From IMG/VR virus record IMGVR_UViG_3300022072_000163, positions 1 to 21,484 of that record: a stretch of 21,484 nt of DNA. The stretch is one strand, 5' to 3'. The position numbers and the translations under genes were made by a program. Below, piece by piece: positions 1-6,070 of the stretch. The notes beneath the pieces are model-generated. The model saw only the letters and a list, made by a program, of their open reading frames with translations, was not told the origin of the DNA and searched no databases. Position 1 is the stretch's first letter. Each line of letters starts with the position of its first letter. This stretch comes from a virus.

Positions 1-5
1 TATTT

Positions 6-34
6 AAGGAGGAGGATAAAAATCTCCTCCTTTT
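6..34 (+). terminator. Hairpin with short T run, terminator-like
   Basis: A perfect 9-bp inverted repeat (AAGGAGGAG at 6-14, CTCCTCCTT at 24-32) encloses a 9-nt A-rich loop, and the T run covers 31-34. It fits an intrinsic terminator for a gene upstream of the window, although the T tract is short. The left arm is itself a Shine-Dalgarno-like sequence, so an RNA structure that hides a ribosome binding site is an alternative. It lies just before the ribosome binding site of the first gene. Confidence 0.5.
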
Positions 35-54
35 CAGTTGATTAGGAGGTAAAA

Positions 55-228
55 ATGATGATTCAAGAATGGATCTATCTAGGGCTAGTTCTTTGTGGAG
101 TAGTAGCTCTTATAATAACAATTCTATTTGCTTGGATGTGGATAGAGGAAAATCTGTTAAATAAAAAAACAGACTTTGAAACAAGACTACACAGAGGAGA
201 AATCCTTAGTAAAAGAAATATATTCTAA
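55..228 (+). CDS. Small single-span membrane protein (57 aa)
   Basis: An open frame of 57 codons starts at ATG 55, or at ATG 58 directly after it. AGGAGGT at 44-50 is placed 4 or 7 nt upstream of these. Residues 7-27 are strongly hydrophobic (IYLGLVLCGVVALIITILFA lies in this stretch) and end in a WMW motif, followed by a charged C-terminal tail rich in Lys, Arg and Glu. This predicts one membrane segment with the tail probably cytoplasmic. The TAA stop shares its last A with the ATG of the next gene, which supports translational coupling and a real gene. No family is recognised. Small membrane proteins like this can be holins, superinfection-exclusion proteins or unrelated, and nothing here decides between them. 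Confidence 0.72.
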   Translation: MMIQEWIYLGLVLCGVVALIITILFAWMWIEENLLNKKTDFETRLHRGEILSKRNIF

Positions 229-446
229 TGTATCCACTTAAAAGAAAAAATAAATTTAATTGGGCTTATAAATTTCTGTATTGGAATGGAGATGAGAATA
301 TTGTTCATCTTTATACAATAGAAACTCAAGAGGGTTTTCAGGTTGCAGAATCTGCAGCATGGGGAAATGCAACTTTTGATGGTTGCACAAATATGGAATA
401 TATAGGAAAAAATAAAATGGAGGTTGAAAATGGCACAAATGCCTAA
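228..446 (+). CDS. Hypothetical protein (72 aa)
   Basis: Starts at ATG 228 inside the TAATG junction with the preceding membrane protein, and ends at TAA 444-446, overlapping the start of the next gene by 17 nt. The product has a basic N-terminus (MYPLKRKNKFNW), then a mixed region with several aromatic residues that could form a small beta-rich fold. It has no membrane segment and no motif that I recognise. The tight coupling on both sides supports that it is translated. Its function is unknown. Confidence 0.6.
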   Translation: MYPLKRKNKFNWAYKFLYWNGDENIVHLYTIETQEGFQVAESAAWGNATFDGCTNMEYIGKNKMEVENGTNA

Positions 447-1023
447 GTTCTTAGAGGACTATACAACTGTTGATGAACTAATCAACAAAATGAATACAGA
501 ATATCCAGAATGCAGGTTAATTGCAGAAATAATTGGATATGGAGATGATTGGGTAATATTTAAAAGCTCATTCTATGAAACAAAAGAGGACACAGAGCCA
601 AAAGCTGTAGCCTATGCAAAGCAAACAAGCAAAGATCATAATTCTTGGTTTGAGATGGCTAATACTAAAGCTAATGGCAGGTGCTTAAGAATTGTATTCT
701 CTGAATCTACTTTAGCTGAGGAAATGATTGGAATAGCTCCTAGTAAGGATGCAGCTCCAGAGAAATCTAATTTAGATAAGAAAGTAGAAGCATTAGAAGC
801 TGAGGGATTAGTAACTGATATTTCTCATAAAGCACAAGCTGTCATGAATAGCATTAAGGATTTTGCTATGGATTGCACAGCTCAAGATCTTGATAAAGCA
901 AGACTTTATACTGCTAGTGCTTTAACTGAGCTAGGAATTAGAAAAGAGGATGTATCTATTACTAATCTACAAGCAGTAAAAGATAAAATTCAAGATATTT
1001 CTAATTCTGAGAAATCTGCATAA
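430..1023 (+). CDS. ERF/recombination-associated-like phage protein (197 aa)
   Basis: Start chosen at ATG 430 because GGAGG at 419-423 sits 6 nt upstream; a TTG at 424 in the same frame directly abuts that motif and is unlikely. Residues about 5-105 follow a pattern I associate with phage proteins found near ssDNA-binding or annealing genes: an N-terminal helix, a 'YP.CRLI' segment, a strand-rich middle (WVIFKSSFYE) and an end block NTKANGRCLRIVF that resembles the 'ET.A.GRAL' block of ERF-like and related proteins. Residues about 115-197 are helical and acidic, with low-complexity EALEAEG-type stretches. A role in binding or recombining phage DNA is plausible but inferred from pattern memory only. 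Confidence 0.5.
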   Translation: MAQMPKFLEDYTTVDELINKMNTEYPECRLIAEIIGYGDDWVIFKSSFYETKEDTEPKAVAYAKQTSKDHNSWFEMANTKANGRCLRIVFSESTLAEEMIGIAPSKDAAPEKSNLDKKVEALEAEGLVTDISHKAQAVMNSIKDFAMDCTAQDLDKARLYTASALTELGIRKEDVSITNLQAVKDKIQDISNSEKSA

Positions 1024-1322
1024 TGTTAGGTTTATTTGCTAGGAATAAGCATAATTATATGGAAATTCTTTTTTTAGAGAAAGATATATCAGAATTTAGA
1101 AAAATTAGATATATTTTAGAAGTAGAGGGCAGGATTTGTTCATTAGATCCAGAGTTCTCTACTTCTGGAAACTTAAGAAAAGCTGTGCATAGATTAAACA
1201 GAGATTACAATTCTAAAATCTATAAAGAGGAGTGTAATTGTAATTTTAAAGTTAAAGGTAAGCTAAATATGGATGGAACTCCTAGAAAGCATTATGCCTA
1301 CATTAAGGATTGGGCATCATGA
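1023..1322 (+). CDS. Hypothetical protein (99 aa), possible winged-helix fold
   Basis: Starts at ATG 1023, sharing the TAATG junction with the previous gene, and its TGA at 1320-1322 overlaps the ATG of the methyltransferase gene. The middle (residues about 15-65) alternates amphipathic helices with short turns, and the C-terminal part looks like a beta hairpin (FKVKGKLN ... HYAYI), an arrangement seen in winged helix-turn-helix DNA-binding modules. Two Cys residues (ECNC) sit near residues 70-72. No family is assigned. Being coupled to the methyltransferase, it could be a small regulator or accessory DNA-binding protein, but nothing in the sequence proves this. Confidence 0.55.
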   Translation: MLGLFARNKHNYMEILFLEKDISEFRKIRYILEVEGRICSLDPEFSTSGNLRKAVHRLNRDYNSKIYKEECNCNFKVKGKLNMDGTPRKHYAYIKDWAS

Positions 1323-2059
1323 TTAGTTTAACTTATAGGAAAGAGGGATATAAATTTCCAGAGCTTCCTATACAAACAACAATTATAGATCCACCTTACA
1401 ATATTGGATTTAATTATAAATCTGATTTTAAGGATAAGATGACTCCAGAGGAATATAACAAATTTATTTATGATTGTATTGAGGGTTGTTATCATCATTC
1501 AACTGATGATGCTAATTTATTTTTAATTAATTATCCTGAAATAATATTTGATTTATATTTAGCTATTGATCATAGCTCTTGGAATATTAATCAGTATATT
1601 CATTGGATTTATAAGCCTTATGCAATAGCAAAAAACAGATTTTCTAAAGGAACTAGAACTATTGTTTGGCTTACAAAAAATAATTCTAAGATTTATATAG
1701 ATAGAGTTATGCAGGATTATGCTTTGCCTAATCATTGGAGAAATGTTAGAAGCAAAAAAAATGGTAGTAGAGGAACTCATCTTTATGATTGGTGGGAGAT
1801 CCCTTTTTTGAGAAAAAATAATAAAGAGCATCTTGGTTATGTTAATCAAATACCTTATGAACTTTTAAGGAGATTAATCCTTACAACAACAGATGAGAAT
1901 GATGTAGTTTATGACCCTATGTGTGGCTCAGGATCTACAGTATTTGCAGCAGGGCATTTACAGAGAATAGGTATTGGATATGATATAAGCCCTAAAGCTA
2001 GAGATATTTGGTATAAATATACTATAAATCCTTATACTGCTCTAGGTTATAAAAGATGA
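1319..2059 (+). CDS. DNA methyltransferase, beta class, probably N6-adenine
   Basis: Start set at ATG 1319 (ATGA overlap with the preceding stop); an in-frame TTG at 1310 has no well-placed ribosome binding site. The 246-aa product has catalytic motif IV DPPYN at residues 24-28 and the AdoMet-binding motif I DPMCGSGS at 199-206, followed by an acidic strand end (GIGYD). Motif IV preceding motif I defines the beta class of amino-methyltransferases. DPPY rather than SPPY favours adenine N6 over cytosine N4. The roughly 170 residues between the motifs would hold the target recognition region. No restriction endonuclease gene is adjacent, so it looks like an orphan phage methyltransferase, likely protecting phage DNA from host restriction. 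The recognition site cannot be read from the sequence. Confidence 0.88.
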   Translation: MISLTYRKEGYKFPELPIQTTIIDPPYNIGFNYKSDFKDKMTPEEYNKFIYDCIEGCYHHSTDDANLFLINYPEIIFDLYLAIDHSSWNINQYIHWIYKPYAIAKNRFSKGTRTIVWLTKNNSKIYIDRVMQDYALPNHWRNVRSKKNGSRGTHLYDWWEIPFLRKNNKEHLGYVNQIPYELLRRLILTTTDENDVVYDPMCGSGSTVFAAGHLQRIGIGYDISPKARDIWYKYTINPYTALGYKR

Positions 2060-2469
2060 TTGAACTTCTATTAACTTGCTCTTTGTTAGGTACTGTTCAT
2101 TTTAACCTAGATGAATTAACAGATATAAGTAGAGTATCTAATCAATGTGAGTTAATAGAGGTAGTGCAGGAGTGGATTCCATTAGTTAATATCCACTTTA
2201 AAAAGGATGAAGCTCTTGCATTAACTGTTATTTATTGTGAAAGTAGAGGATATGCTAATGCTACAGGCTATAACAGAGATGGCTCAATAGATCAGGGTTT
2301 GTTTCAATTTAATAATAGAACTGAGAAATGGCTTGAGGATGATATCTATAATAAAGATTTAGATATGTATGATCCAGAAACTAATGTAAAAGCTGCTAGA
2401 TGGCTTTCCTATTATGATGGTTGGTTTCATTGGAACAGTAGTAAGCATTGTTGGGGGAGATATGGTTAA
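2056..2469 (+). CDS. Secreted lysozyme-like / lytic transglycosylase-like protein (137 aa)
   Basis: ATG 2056 overlaps the methyltransferase stop (ATGA). The N-terminus MIELLLTCSLLGTVHF is a short hydrophobic segment that may be an export signal or anchor. The catalytic region has Glu62 in YCESRGY, then N73-x-DG and the block DGSIDQGLFQFN at 75-86. This is the usual layout of soluble lytic transglycosylase / lysozyme-like folds ('ES.G...N...G..GL.Q'). Near the C-terminus there are helices and several Trp residues. Cys31, Cys61 and a Cys near residue 133 could form disulfides outside the cytoplasm. It probably cuts the glycan strands of peptidoglycan, either as an endolysin or as an exolysin. 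Its position between two DNA-modification genes, away from the possible holins, is unusual. Confidence 0.78.
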   Translation: MIELLLTCSLLGTVHFNLDELTDISRVSNQCELIEVVQEWIPLVNIHFKKDEALALTVIYCESRGYANATGYNRDGSIDQGLFQFNNRTEKWLEDDIYNKDLDMYDPETNVKAARWLSYYDGWFHWNSSKHCWGRYG

Positions 2470-2716
2470 TAATTGGGAGGAACATTGGTTAGAAATGCCA
2501 GAATATAATAATATAAAACAACCTGATCCTGTTATAACAGCAAAATTCAAGTTTGCTAGTAAAGAGGATTTTGATTTGTTCAATGATTTATTAAAAAAAC
2601 ATATTTATAAAACAAATAAAGTTTTTGATGGAAAACAAACTAAAACAGAAAAACAAGCATGGTTTCCCTTAAAAGAAAAAGCAAGTAAATATTTATATAT
2701 TAATGATGAATCCTAA
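2462..2716 (+). CDS. Small 'MPE' protein linked to the DNA glycosyltransferase (84 aa)
   Basis: Start placed at ATG 2462, downstream of the purine-rich GGGGGAGA stretch at about 2453-2460; an in-frame ATG at 2414 would run deep into the lysozyme gene. The product begins with a Trp-rich motif (NNWEEHWLEMPEY), then a strand-like VITAKFKF, an acidic ED.DLF.DLL helix and a Lys-rich segment ending in WFPLKEK. I recognise this as a small phage protein with the pattern 'W..MPE ... V.F...ED...F..L ... W(Y/F)P', often encoded beside DNA-modification genes. Its biochemical role is not known to me. It overlaps the glycosyltransferase gene by 14 nt, so the two are likely co-translated. Confidence 0.65.
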   Translation: MVNNWEEHWLEMPEYNNIKQPDPVITAKFKFASKEDFDLFNDLLKKHIYKTNKVFDGKQTKTEKQAWFPLKEKASKYLYINDES

Positions 2717-3536
2717 ATATCCAATATATGTTATTTCTAAAGGGAGATGGCAAAGAACAAGCACTATAAACACTTTACATTTTATAAATGCTCCTTTTAC
2801 TTTAGTTGTTGAGCCAGATGAATATAAATATTATAAAGATTTAACTAAAAATATTTTAGTAACTCCAGAAAACTTTAGTAGAAGAAATCAGGGTAGTGTT
2901 CCTGTAAGAAATTTTGTTTGGGATCATAGTTTAGAAAATAATTTTGATTGGCATTGGATATTAGATGATAATATTGAGAGCATTGAGAGATTTAATAATA
3001 ACTTAAAAATAAAATGTAAAACTGCAACTCCTTTTAAAATTATAGAGGATTTTGTTTATAGATATAAAAATATTGGACAAGCAGGAATGCACTATGGAAT
3101 ATTTTGCCCTGCTAATGAAGCAAGAAATCCAATTCAATTTAATACAAGAGTCTATAGTTGTATTTTACAAAATAATCATATAAAACATAGGTGGAGAGGT
3201 AAATACAATGAGGATACAGATTTAAGTTTAAGAATATTAAAAGATGGTTATGTAACAGTATTATTTAGGGCATTTTTGATTGGCAAAAGAGCTACTTTAA
3301 CTCAAAAAGGTGGTAATGAGTCTATATATAAAGAAACAGATAATAGGTTACAATTTGCTGAATCTTTACAGGAACAGCATCCAGAATTAGTAAAAGTAGT
3401 TAAAAGATTTAACAGATGGCATCATCAAGTCAATTATAAGCATTTTAAAGACAATGATTTAATTTTTAAAGATAATATTAACTTAAAAAATAAAATTAAT
3501 AATTATGGTATGAAAAAAATAAAAAACAATGGTTAA
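2703..3536 (+). CDS. TET-associated glycosyltransferase-like DNA glycosyltransferase (TAGT)
   Basis: ATG 2703 or the adjacent ATG 2706 (start MNPKYPIYV, my preference by family resemblance). The 277-aa product follows the TAGT pattern closely. An N-terminal strand YPIYVISKGRW is followed by LVVEPDEY, the block GSVPVRNFVWDHS, then WHWILDDN, where the DD is expected to bind the metal and nucleotide sugar of a GT-A fold. Further on come RVYSCIL, WRGKYNEDTDLSLRILKDG (NEDTD is the second acidic centre), KGGN, and a C-terminal HH.VNY motif. This family is known from phage gene clusters in which 5-methylcytosine is oxidised by TET/JBP enzymes and then glycosylated. Neither a TET dioxygenase nor a cytosine-C5 methyltransferase lies in the window; both could be outside it. 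A hypermodified base in the phage DNA is therefore likely but not shown. Confidence 0.85.
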   Translation: MMNPKYPIYVISKGRWQRTSTINTLHFINAPFTLVVEPDEYKYYKDLTKNILVTPENFSRRNQGSVPVRNFVWDHSLENNFDWHWILDDNIESIERFNNNLKIKCKTATPFKIIEDFVYRYKNIGQAGMHYGIFCPANEARNPIQFNTRVYSCILQNNHIKHRWRGKYNEDTDLSLRILKDGYVTVLFRAFLIGKRATLTQKGGNESIYKETDNRLQFAESLQEQHPELVKVVKRFNRWHHQVNYKHFKDNDLIFKDNINLKNKINNYGMKKIKNNG

Positions 3537-4098
3537 TTCTAATAACAGGAGAGATTTTAAAGCAGAGGAATATGATCTTTATGATGTTAGAAAAGCTAGA
3601 CCATTTTTTAATAAAGTCTGTGAATCTAATCAATGGCAAGTTATAAAAGATGAGGAGGACTTTGCAGAGGACTATATTTGTAAAATTCTTGATAATCTCT
3701 ATGTTATGGAGTTACAGGTTGTTGGTTATTGGCATAATTTTAGCAAAGATTACATAAGTAATTTATGGATCTCAGCAAGTAAAATAAACAATTTAAGAAA
3801 AAAAGCACAAGATAGAAACACAAGATCTGGTTTAATATTTTTAAATTGTATTCCTAATAGATTTATTGGAATAGATATAGAGGAAATTAATGAATCACAT
3901 AAAGTTAATTTAAGCTCTGGGGAAAAATCTTATAAAATACCAATAAAACAAGTTCATCATCTCTATAAAGAGTTGTTAGATAGAAACTTCTGTGATTGCT
4001 TAGAAAATCACTTAGATATTATGGAGCAGGGTAATGGCAGAATCCCAATGGCTCAAAGAAATGTAAATTTAAGAGGTAAAAATGGAATATGCTGCTGA
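3529..4098 (+). CDS. Unknown protein, possible PD-(D/E)XK-type nuclease fold (189 aa)
   Basis: ATG 3529 overlaps the glycosyltransferase stop by 8 nt, with no strong ribosome binding site. Residues 42-119 show the rhythm of a restriction-endonuclease-like core: acidic helix EEDFAEDYI, strand ending in MELQVVGYW (Glu61-x-Gln63 where E-x-K is usual), a strand WISASKI leading into the helix NNLRKKAQ, then two strands (GLIFLNCIP and GIDIEEI). In PD-(D/E)XK proteins the helix after the active site often begins with 'K...L...A', as here. The Lys-to-Gln change would need a compensating residue or would mean an inactive enzyme. This is inference from pattern only. The C-terminal part (MEQGNGRIPMAQRN) is not recognised. 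Its place after the DNA glycosyltransferase suggests a DNA-related role. Confidence 0.55.
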   Translation: MVNSNNRRDFKAEEYDLYDVRKARPFFNKVCESNQWQVIKDEEDFAEDYICKILDNLYVMELQVVGYWHNFSKDYISNLWISASKINNLRKKAQDRNTRSGLIFLNCIPNRFIGIDIEEINESHKVNLSSGEKSYKIPIKQVHHLYKELLDRNFCDCLENHLDIMEQGNGRIPMAQRNVNLRGKNGICC

Positions 4099-4513
4099 TG
4101 ATATAAATTATGGCTATAGGGCTATCATGATGCTAATTAATTCTGAACATACCTTAATAGATAAGATTGAAAATATAAAAGAGATTGATGGCACAAAAGA
4201 ACATCCATTGTTTGGTACAAGTCAGGGTGGAGTAACTTTCTCTATGATGCTTAAAGGTATGCAAACACTTGTAGAGATTGTGTTAAATAAGGGAGATAGA
4301 TTTGATATTAACACTATTACAGAGTTTGGAAGTGCAACAGTAATAGATGAATCTGTAGAAACAATATATAATTTTTTACATATTTTTTACACTAACTTAA
4401 AAGATGATGAGGATAAACTTCTTAAAGAGGCTTTAGATCCTAATAATTATAGGAAAGCTGCTAAAAAAATGCACTACAGGGAAAAATTTGGAGATGATAT
4501 ATCAGAACATTGA
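4082..4513 (+). CDS. Hypothetical protein (143 aa)
   Basis: Starts at ATG 4082 with AGAGG about 7 nt upstream, overlapping the previous gene by 17 nt. The protein is mostly helical and acidic, with a central Gly-rich turn (FGTSQGGVTFS, residues about 44-54) between helices, and a Lys-rich C-terminal helix (NNYRKAAKKMHYREKF). There is no signal peptide or membrane segment. I do not recognise a family. It is transcribed with the DNA-modification block and precedes the small membrane-associated genes. Confidence 0.6.
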   Translation: MEYAADDINYGYRAIMMLINSEHTLIDKIENIKEIDGTKEHPLFGTSQGGVTFSMMLKGMQTLVEIVLNKGDRFDINTITEFGSATVIDESVETIYNFLHIFYTNLKDDEDKLLKEALDPNNYRKAAKKMHYREKFGDDISEH

Positions 4514-4709
4514 ATACAAGAAGCATCAAAAAATTAAGTTTGTTATCCCTACTGATTTAAGAATTATAGATCCACAGACAAAAAATATCCTATGGAAATA
4601 TGGCACAATACAACTATTTGCAAATAATAAAATTTCTGCATGGGTACTAGAAAACAACACCAAAGAGCCAATTAGAATTTCATTATTCTGTATATTGCCT
4701 GTACATTAA
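4494..4709 (+). CDS. Hypothetical small beta-rich protein (71 aa)
   Basis: Start is uncertain. ATG 4494 is chosen, but an in-frame TTG at 4488 has AGGGA at 4478-4482 spaced better (5 nt versus 11 nt). It overlaps the preceding stop at 4511-4513. The product alternates short hydrophobic strands (IKFVIP, LRIID, ILWKYGTIQLFA, ISAWVLE, IRISLFCILPV) with turns, which suggests a small beta sandwich or barrel. That shape is seen in small phage accessory or decoration proteins, but I cannot assign a function. Confidence 0.5.
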   Translation: MIYQNIEYKKHQKIKFVIPTDLRIIDPQTKNILWKYGTIQLFANNKISAWVLENNTKEPIRISLFCILPVH

Positions 4710-4715
4710 TATTAT

Positions 4716-4928
4716 ATGAAAGCAACAGTAAATTTAAGTCAAATATTACAGGGTGGTTTAGCTGCTCTAGTTGGATGGTTATTTAAAACAGTTAATGATC
4801 TACAACAAGAAGTAACAGCTCTGCAAGTTCAAATTATTAATTCAGACAATAAATTGTCAGATGTTTTAAACATTATTCAAAATATTGATTCTGAGATTAC
4901 AGAAATAATCTGGAAAATTGGTGGATAG
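4716..4928 (+). CDS. Small coiled-coil protein with a short hydrophobic segment (70 aa)
   Basis: ATG 4716 follows the previous stop after 6 nt, and there is no clear Shine-Dalgarno sequence. Residues about 8-23 (QILQGGLAALVGWLFK) are hydrophobic with small residues and could insert in a membrane or form an amphipathic helix. Residues 24-65 show heptad spacing (VNDLQQEVTALQVQI and onward) typical of a coiled coil. The layout, a short N-terminal membrane helix plus a coiled coil, is repeated in a longer form in the gene at 5034. A role in lysis or at the envelope is possible. It could equally be a structural oligomer. Confidence 0.6.
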   Translation: MKATVNLSQILQGGLAALVGWLFKTVNDLQQEVTALQVQIINSDNKLSDVLNIIQNIDSEITEIIWKIGG

Positions 4929-5037
4929 CATAGATAAGGATTACATATTAGCTGATAATATGTTTTCAGATAATCCAGTCTTTGTAGATATATCACAAGA
5001 ATTTGAGGATGATTGTGGAGATGCTTGTAAAATATGA
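4921..5037 (+). CDS. Very small acidic protein, GTG start (38 aa)
   Basis: An open frame with a GTG start at 4921 overlaps the preceding TAG stop (4926-4928) by 8 nt, and its TGA at 5035-5037 overlaps the ATG at 5034 of the next gene (ATGA). It fills a gap that would otherwise be non-coding, in a genome with almost no such gaps. The product is very acidic (FEDDCGDACKI at the C-terminus) with two Cys residues. GGAAAA at 4912-4917 is a weak ribosome binding site. The overlap pattern is the main evidence, and no function is recognised. Confidence 0.45.
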   Translation: MDSIDKDYILADNMFSDNPVFVDISQEFEDDCGDACKI

Positions 5038-5555
5038 TTAATAAAATAAAAGATAATCTAGCAATAGTAGTTACTGCTATAACTCTTATGGGATCTATTG
5101 GAGCAGGTATTCAAAGCTTGGGAGCTGTATTAAATACACTTACAAACATAGATGACAGAATGAACACTATAGAATATGATTTTCAAACTCTTAAAGAATC
5201 TACAATGGTTTCTAATGATATTGCAATACTATATGAAAAGATATATCAATTAGAGCAAGTTGCTTATGATGCAGAGTATTTAGATACAGAACTTACAACA
5301 CTCAGAGCTAATTACCAGAACTTAGAATCAGAAGTTAGAGATTTAGAATGGAAAGTTGAGGATTTTCAAGCTAGATATATTTCTGATTTAAACAATCCTG
5401 CTCAAGATTCACAAGCTTATGAGCTAATGAAGTGGGAGTGGCAAGATCTACTTAAGAAAATAACAACTTTAGAGAATAATCAGCTTGAATCATGGGAATG
5501 GGATAACCTTAAGGATAGAATTACTTATCTTGAAGCTTATATGCACAATCATTAG
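5034..5555 (+). CDS. Membrane-anchored coiled-coil protein with WEW repeats (173 aa)
   Basis: Starts at ATG 5034, overlapping the small upstream frame. Residues about 8-35 (LAIVVTAITLMGSIGAGIQS lies in this stretch) form a membrane segment. The rest is a long coiled coil (residues about 36-170) rich in Leu, Glu and Asn. Near the C-terminus an imperfect repeat appears twice, WEWQDLLKKITTLE and WEWDNLKDRITYLE, with a related unit DLEWKVEDF before it. An N-terminal anchor plus a long coiled coil could span or tether to the cell envelope, as spanin-type or other lysis-associated proteins do, but no lipobox or known family is visible. It is next to the terminase genes. Confidence 0.65.
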   Translation: MINKIKDNLAIVVTAITLMGSIGAGIQSLGAVLNTLTNIDDRMNTIEYDFQTLKESTMVSNDIAILYEKIYQLEQVAYDAEYLDTELTTLRANYQNLESEVRDLEWKVEDFQARYISDLNNPAQDSQAYELMKWEWQDLLKKITTLENNQLESWEWDNLKDRITYLEAYMHNH

Positions 5556-5557
5556 TC

Positions 5558-5563
5558 TATAAT
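5558..5563 (+). promoter_or_regulatory. Possible -10 box for a leaderless terS transcript
   Basis: A perfect TATAAT lies at 5558-5563, with its last base 7 nt before the A of ATG 5570, the distance at which transcription would begin on the start codon. The terS gene has no Shine-Dalgarno sequence. No convincing -35 box lies at 16-18 nt; TTGAAG at 5530-5535 is 22 nt away. TATAAT arises often by chance in such AT-rich DNA. Confidence 0.25.
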
Positions 5564-5569
5564 AATTCT

Positions 5570-6070
5570 ATGGATTATATAGATGATATGTCTTTAGCTT
5601 TACCTAATCAACAACAAGTAGGAGAATCTAATGTTGATTTTAAGAGATTTCAATATTATTTGGCTTTAGGTGCAGGTAGATCCTTATCAAAAGTTTCAGA
5701 AAACTTCAGTTTGACAGAGAGGAGAATATATCAAATATCCTCTAAGAATCAATGGCAAGATAGAGTGAAAGCTATAAATAAAATGCTTAATGAGCAGATA
5801 ATTGGGGAAGTTTTTGCACAAGTGGGAGAAACTGCAAGAGATCTAGCTCAAGAGCTTAAGCCTGTAATATTTAGAATTATTAATGAAATAAATGAAAGAG
5901 ATTTAGCTTCACTTAATCCAACAGAACTAAAGGGGTTATTAGATATTTGTTATAAGATGATTAGCCAGATTTATGGCTTAGGTACTCCACAAGTAACAGT
6001 AAATCATATTGAACAGCCACAGATTAAGTTTAAGTGGGATTGGGAGCAGGATGATGAGCCAGATTATTGA
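5570..6070 (+). CDS. terS: Terminase small subunit-like protein
   Basis: The 166-aa product directly precedes the large terminase gene and overlaps it by about 20 nt. Residues about 26-62 contain a helix-turn-helix of the small-terminase type (GRSLSKVSENFSLTERRIY followed by SKNQWQDR), the pattern that recognises the packaging start site and is followed by a basic W.DR helix. The central part is helical (oligomerisation) and the C-terminus is short, acidic and Trp-rich (KWDWEQDDEPDY), as in segments that contact the large subunit. Start ATG 5570 is taken; ATG 5588 in frame (MSLALPNQQQ) is possible. Neither has a ribosome binding site. Confidence 0.8.
   Translation: MDYIDDMSLALPNQQQVGESNVDFKRFQYYLALGAGRSLSKVSENFSLTERRIYQISSKNQWQDRVKAINKMLNEQIIGEVFAQVGETARDLAQELKPVIFRIINEINERDLASLNPTELKGLLDICYKMISQIYGLGTPQVTVNHIEQPQIKFKWDWEQDDEPDY

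Noticed and set aside
424-429. TTG start for the recombination-associated-like protein
   Set aside because: It directly abuts GGAGG, leaving no spacing; ATG 430 is correctly spaced.
2414-2461. Upstream ATG for the MPE protein gene
   Set aside because: It would place 16 extra residues over the lysozyme gene, while ATG 2462 is preceded by a purine-rich site and gives the family-like N-terminus.
6009-6050. Upstream TTG start for the large terminase
   Set aside because: The extra 14 residues are terS sequence read in another frame, and ATG 6051/6054 has a ribosome binding site.
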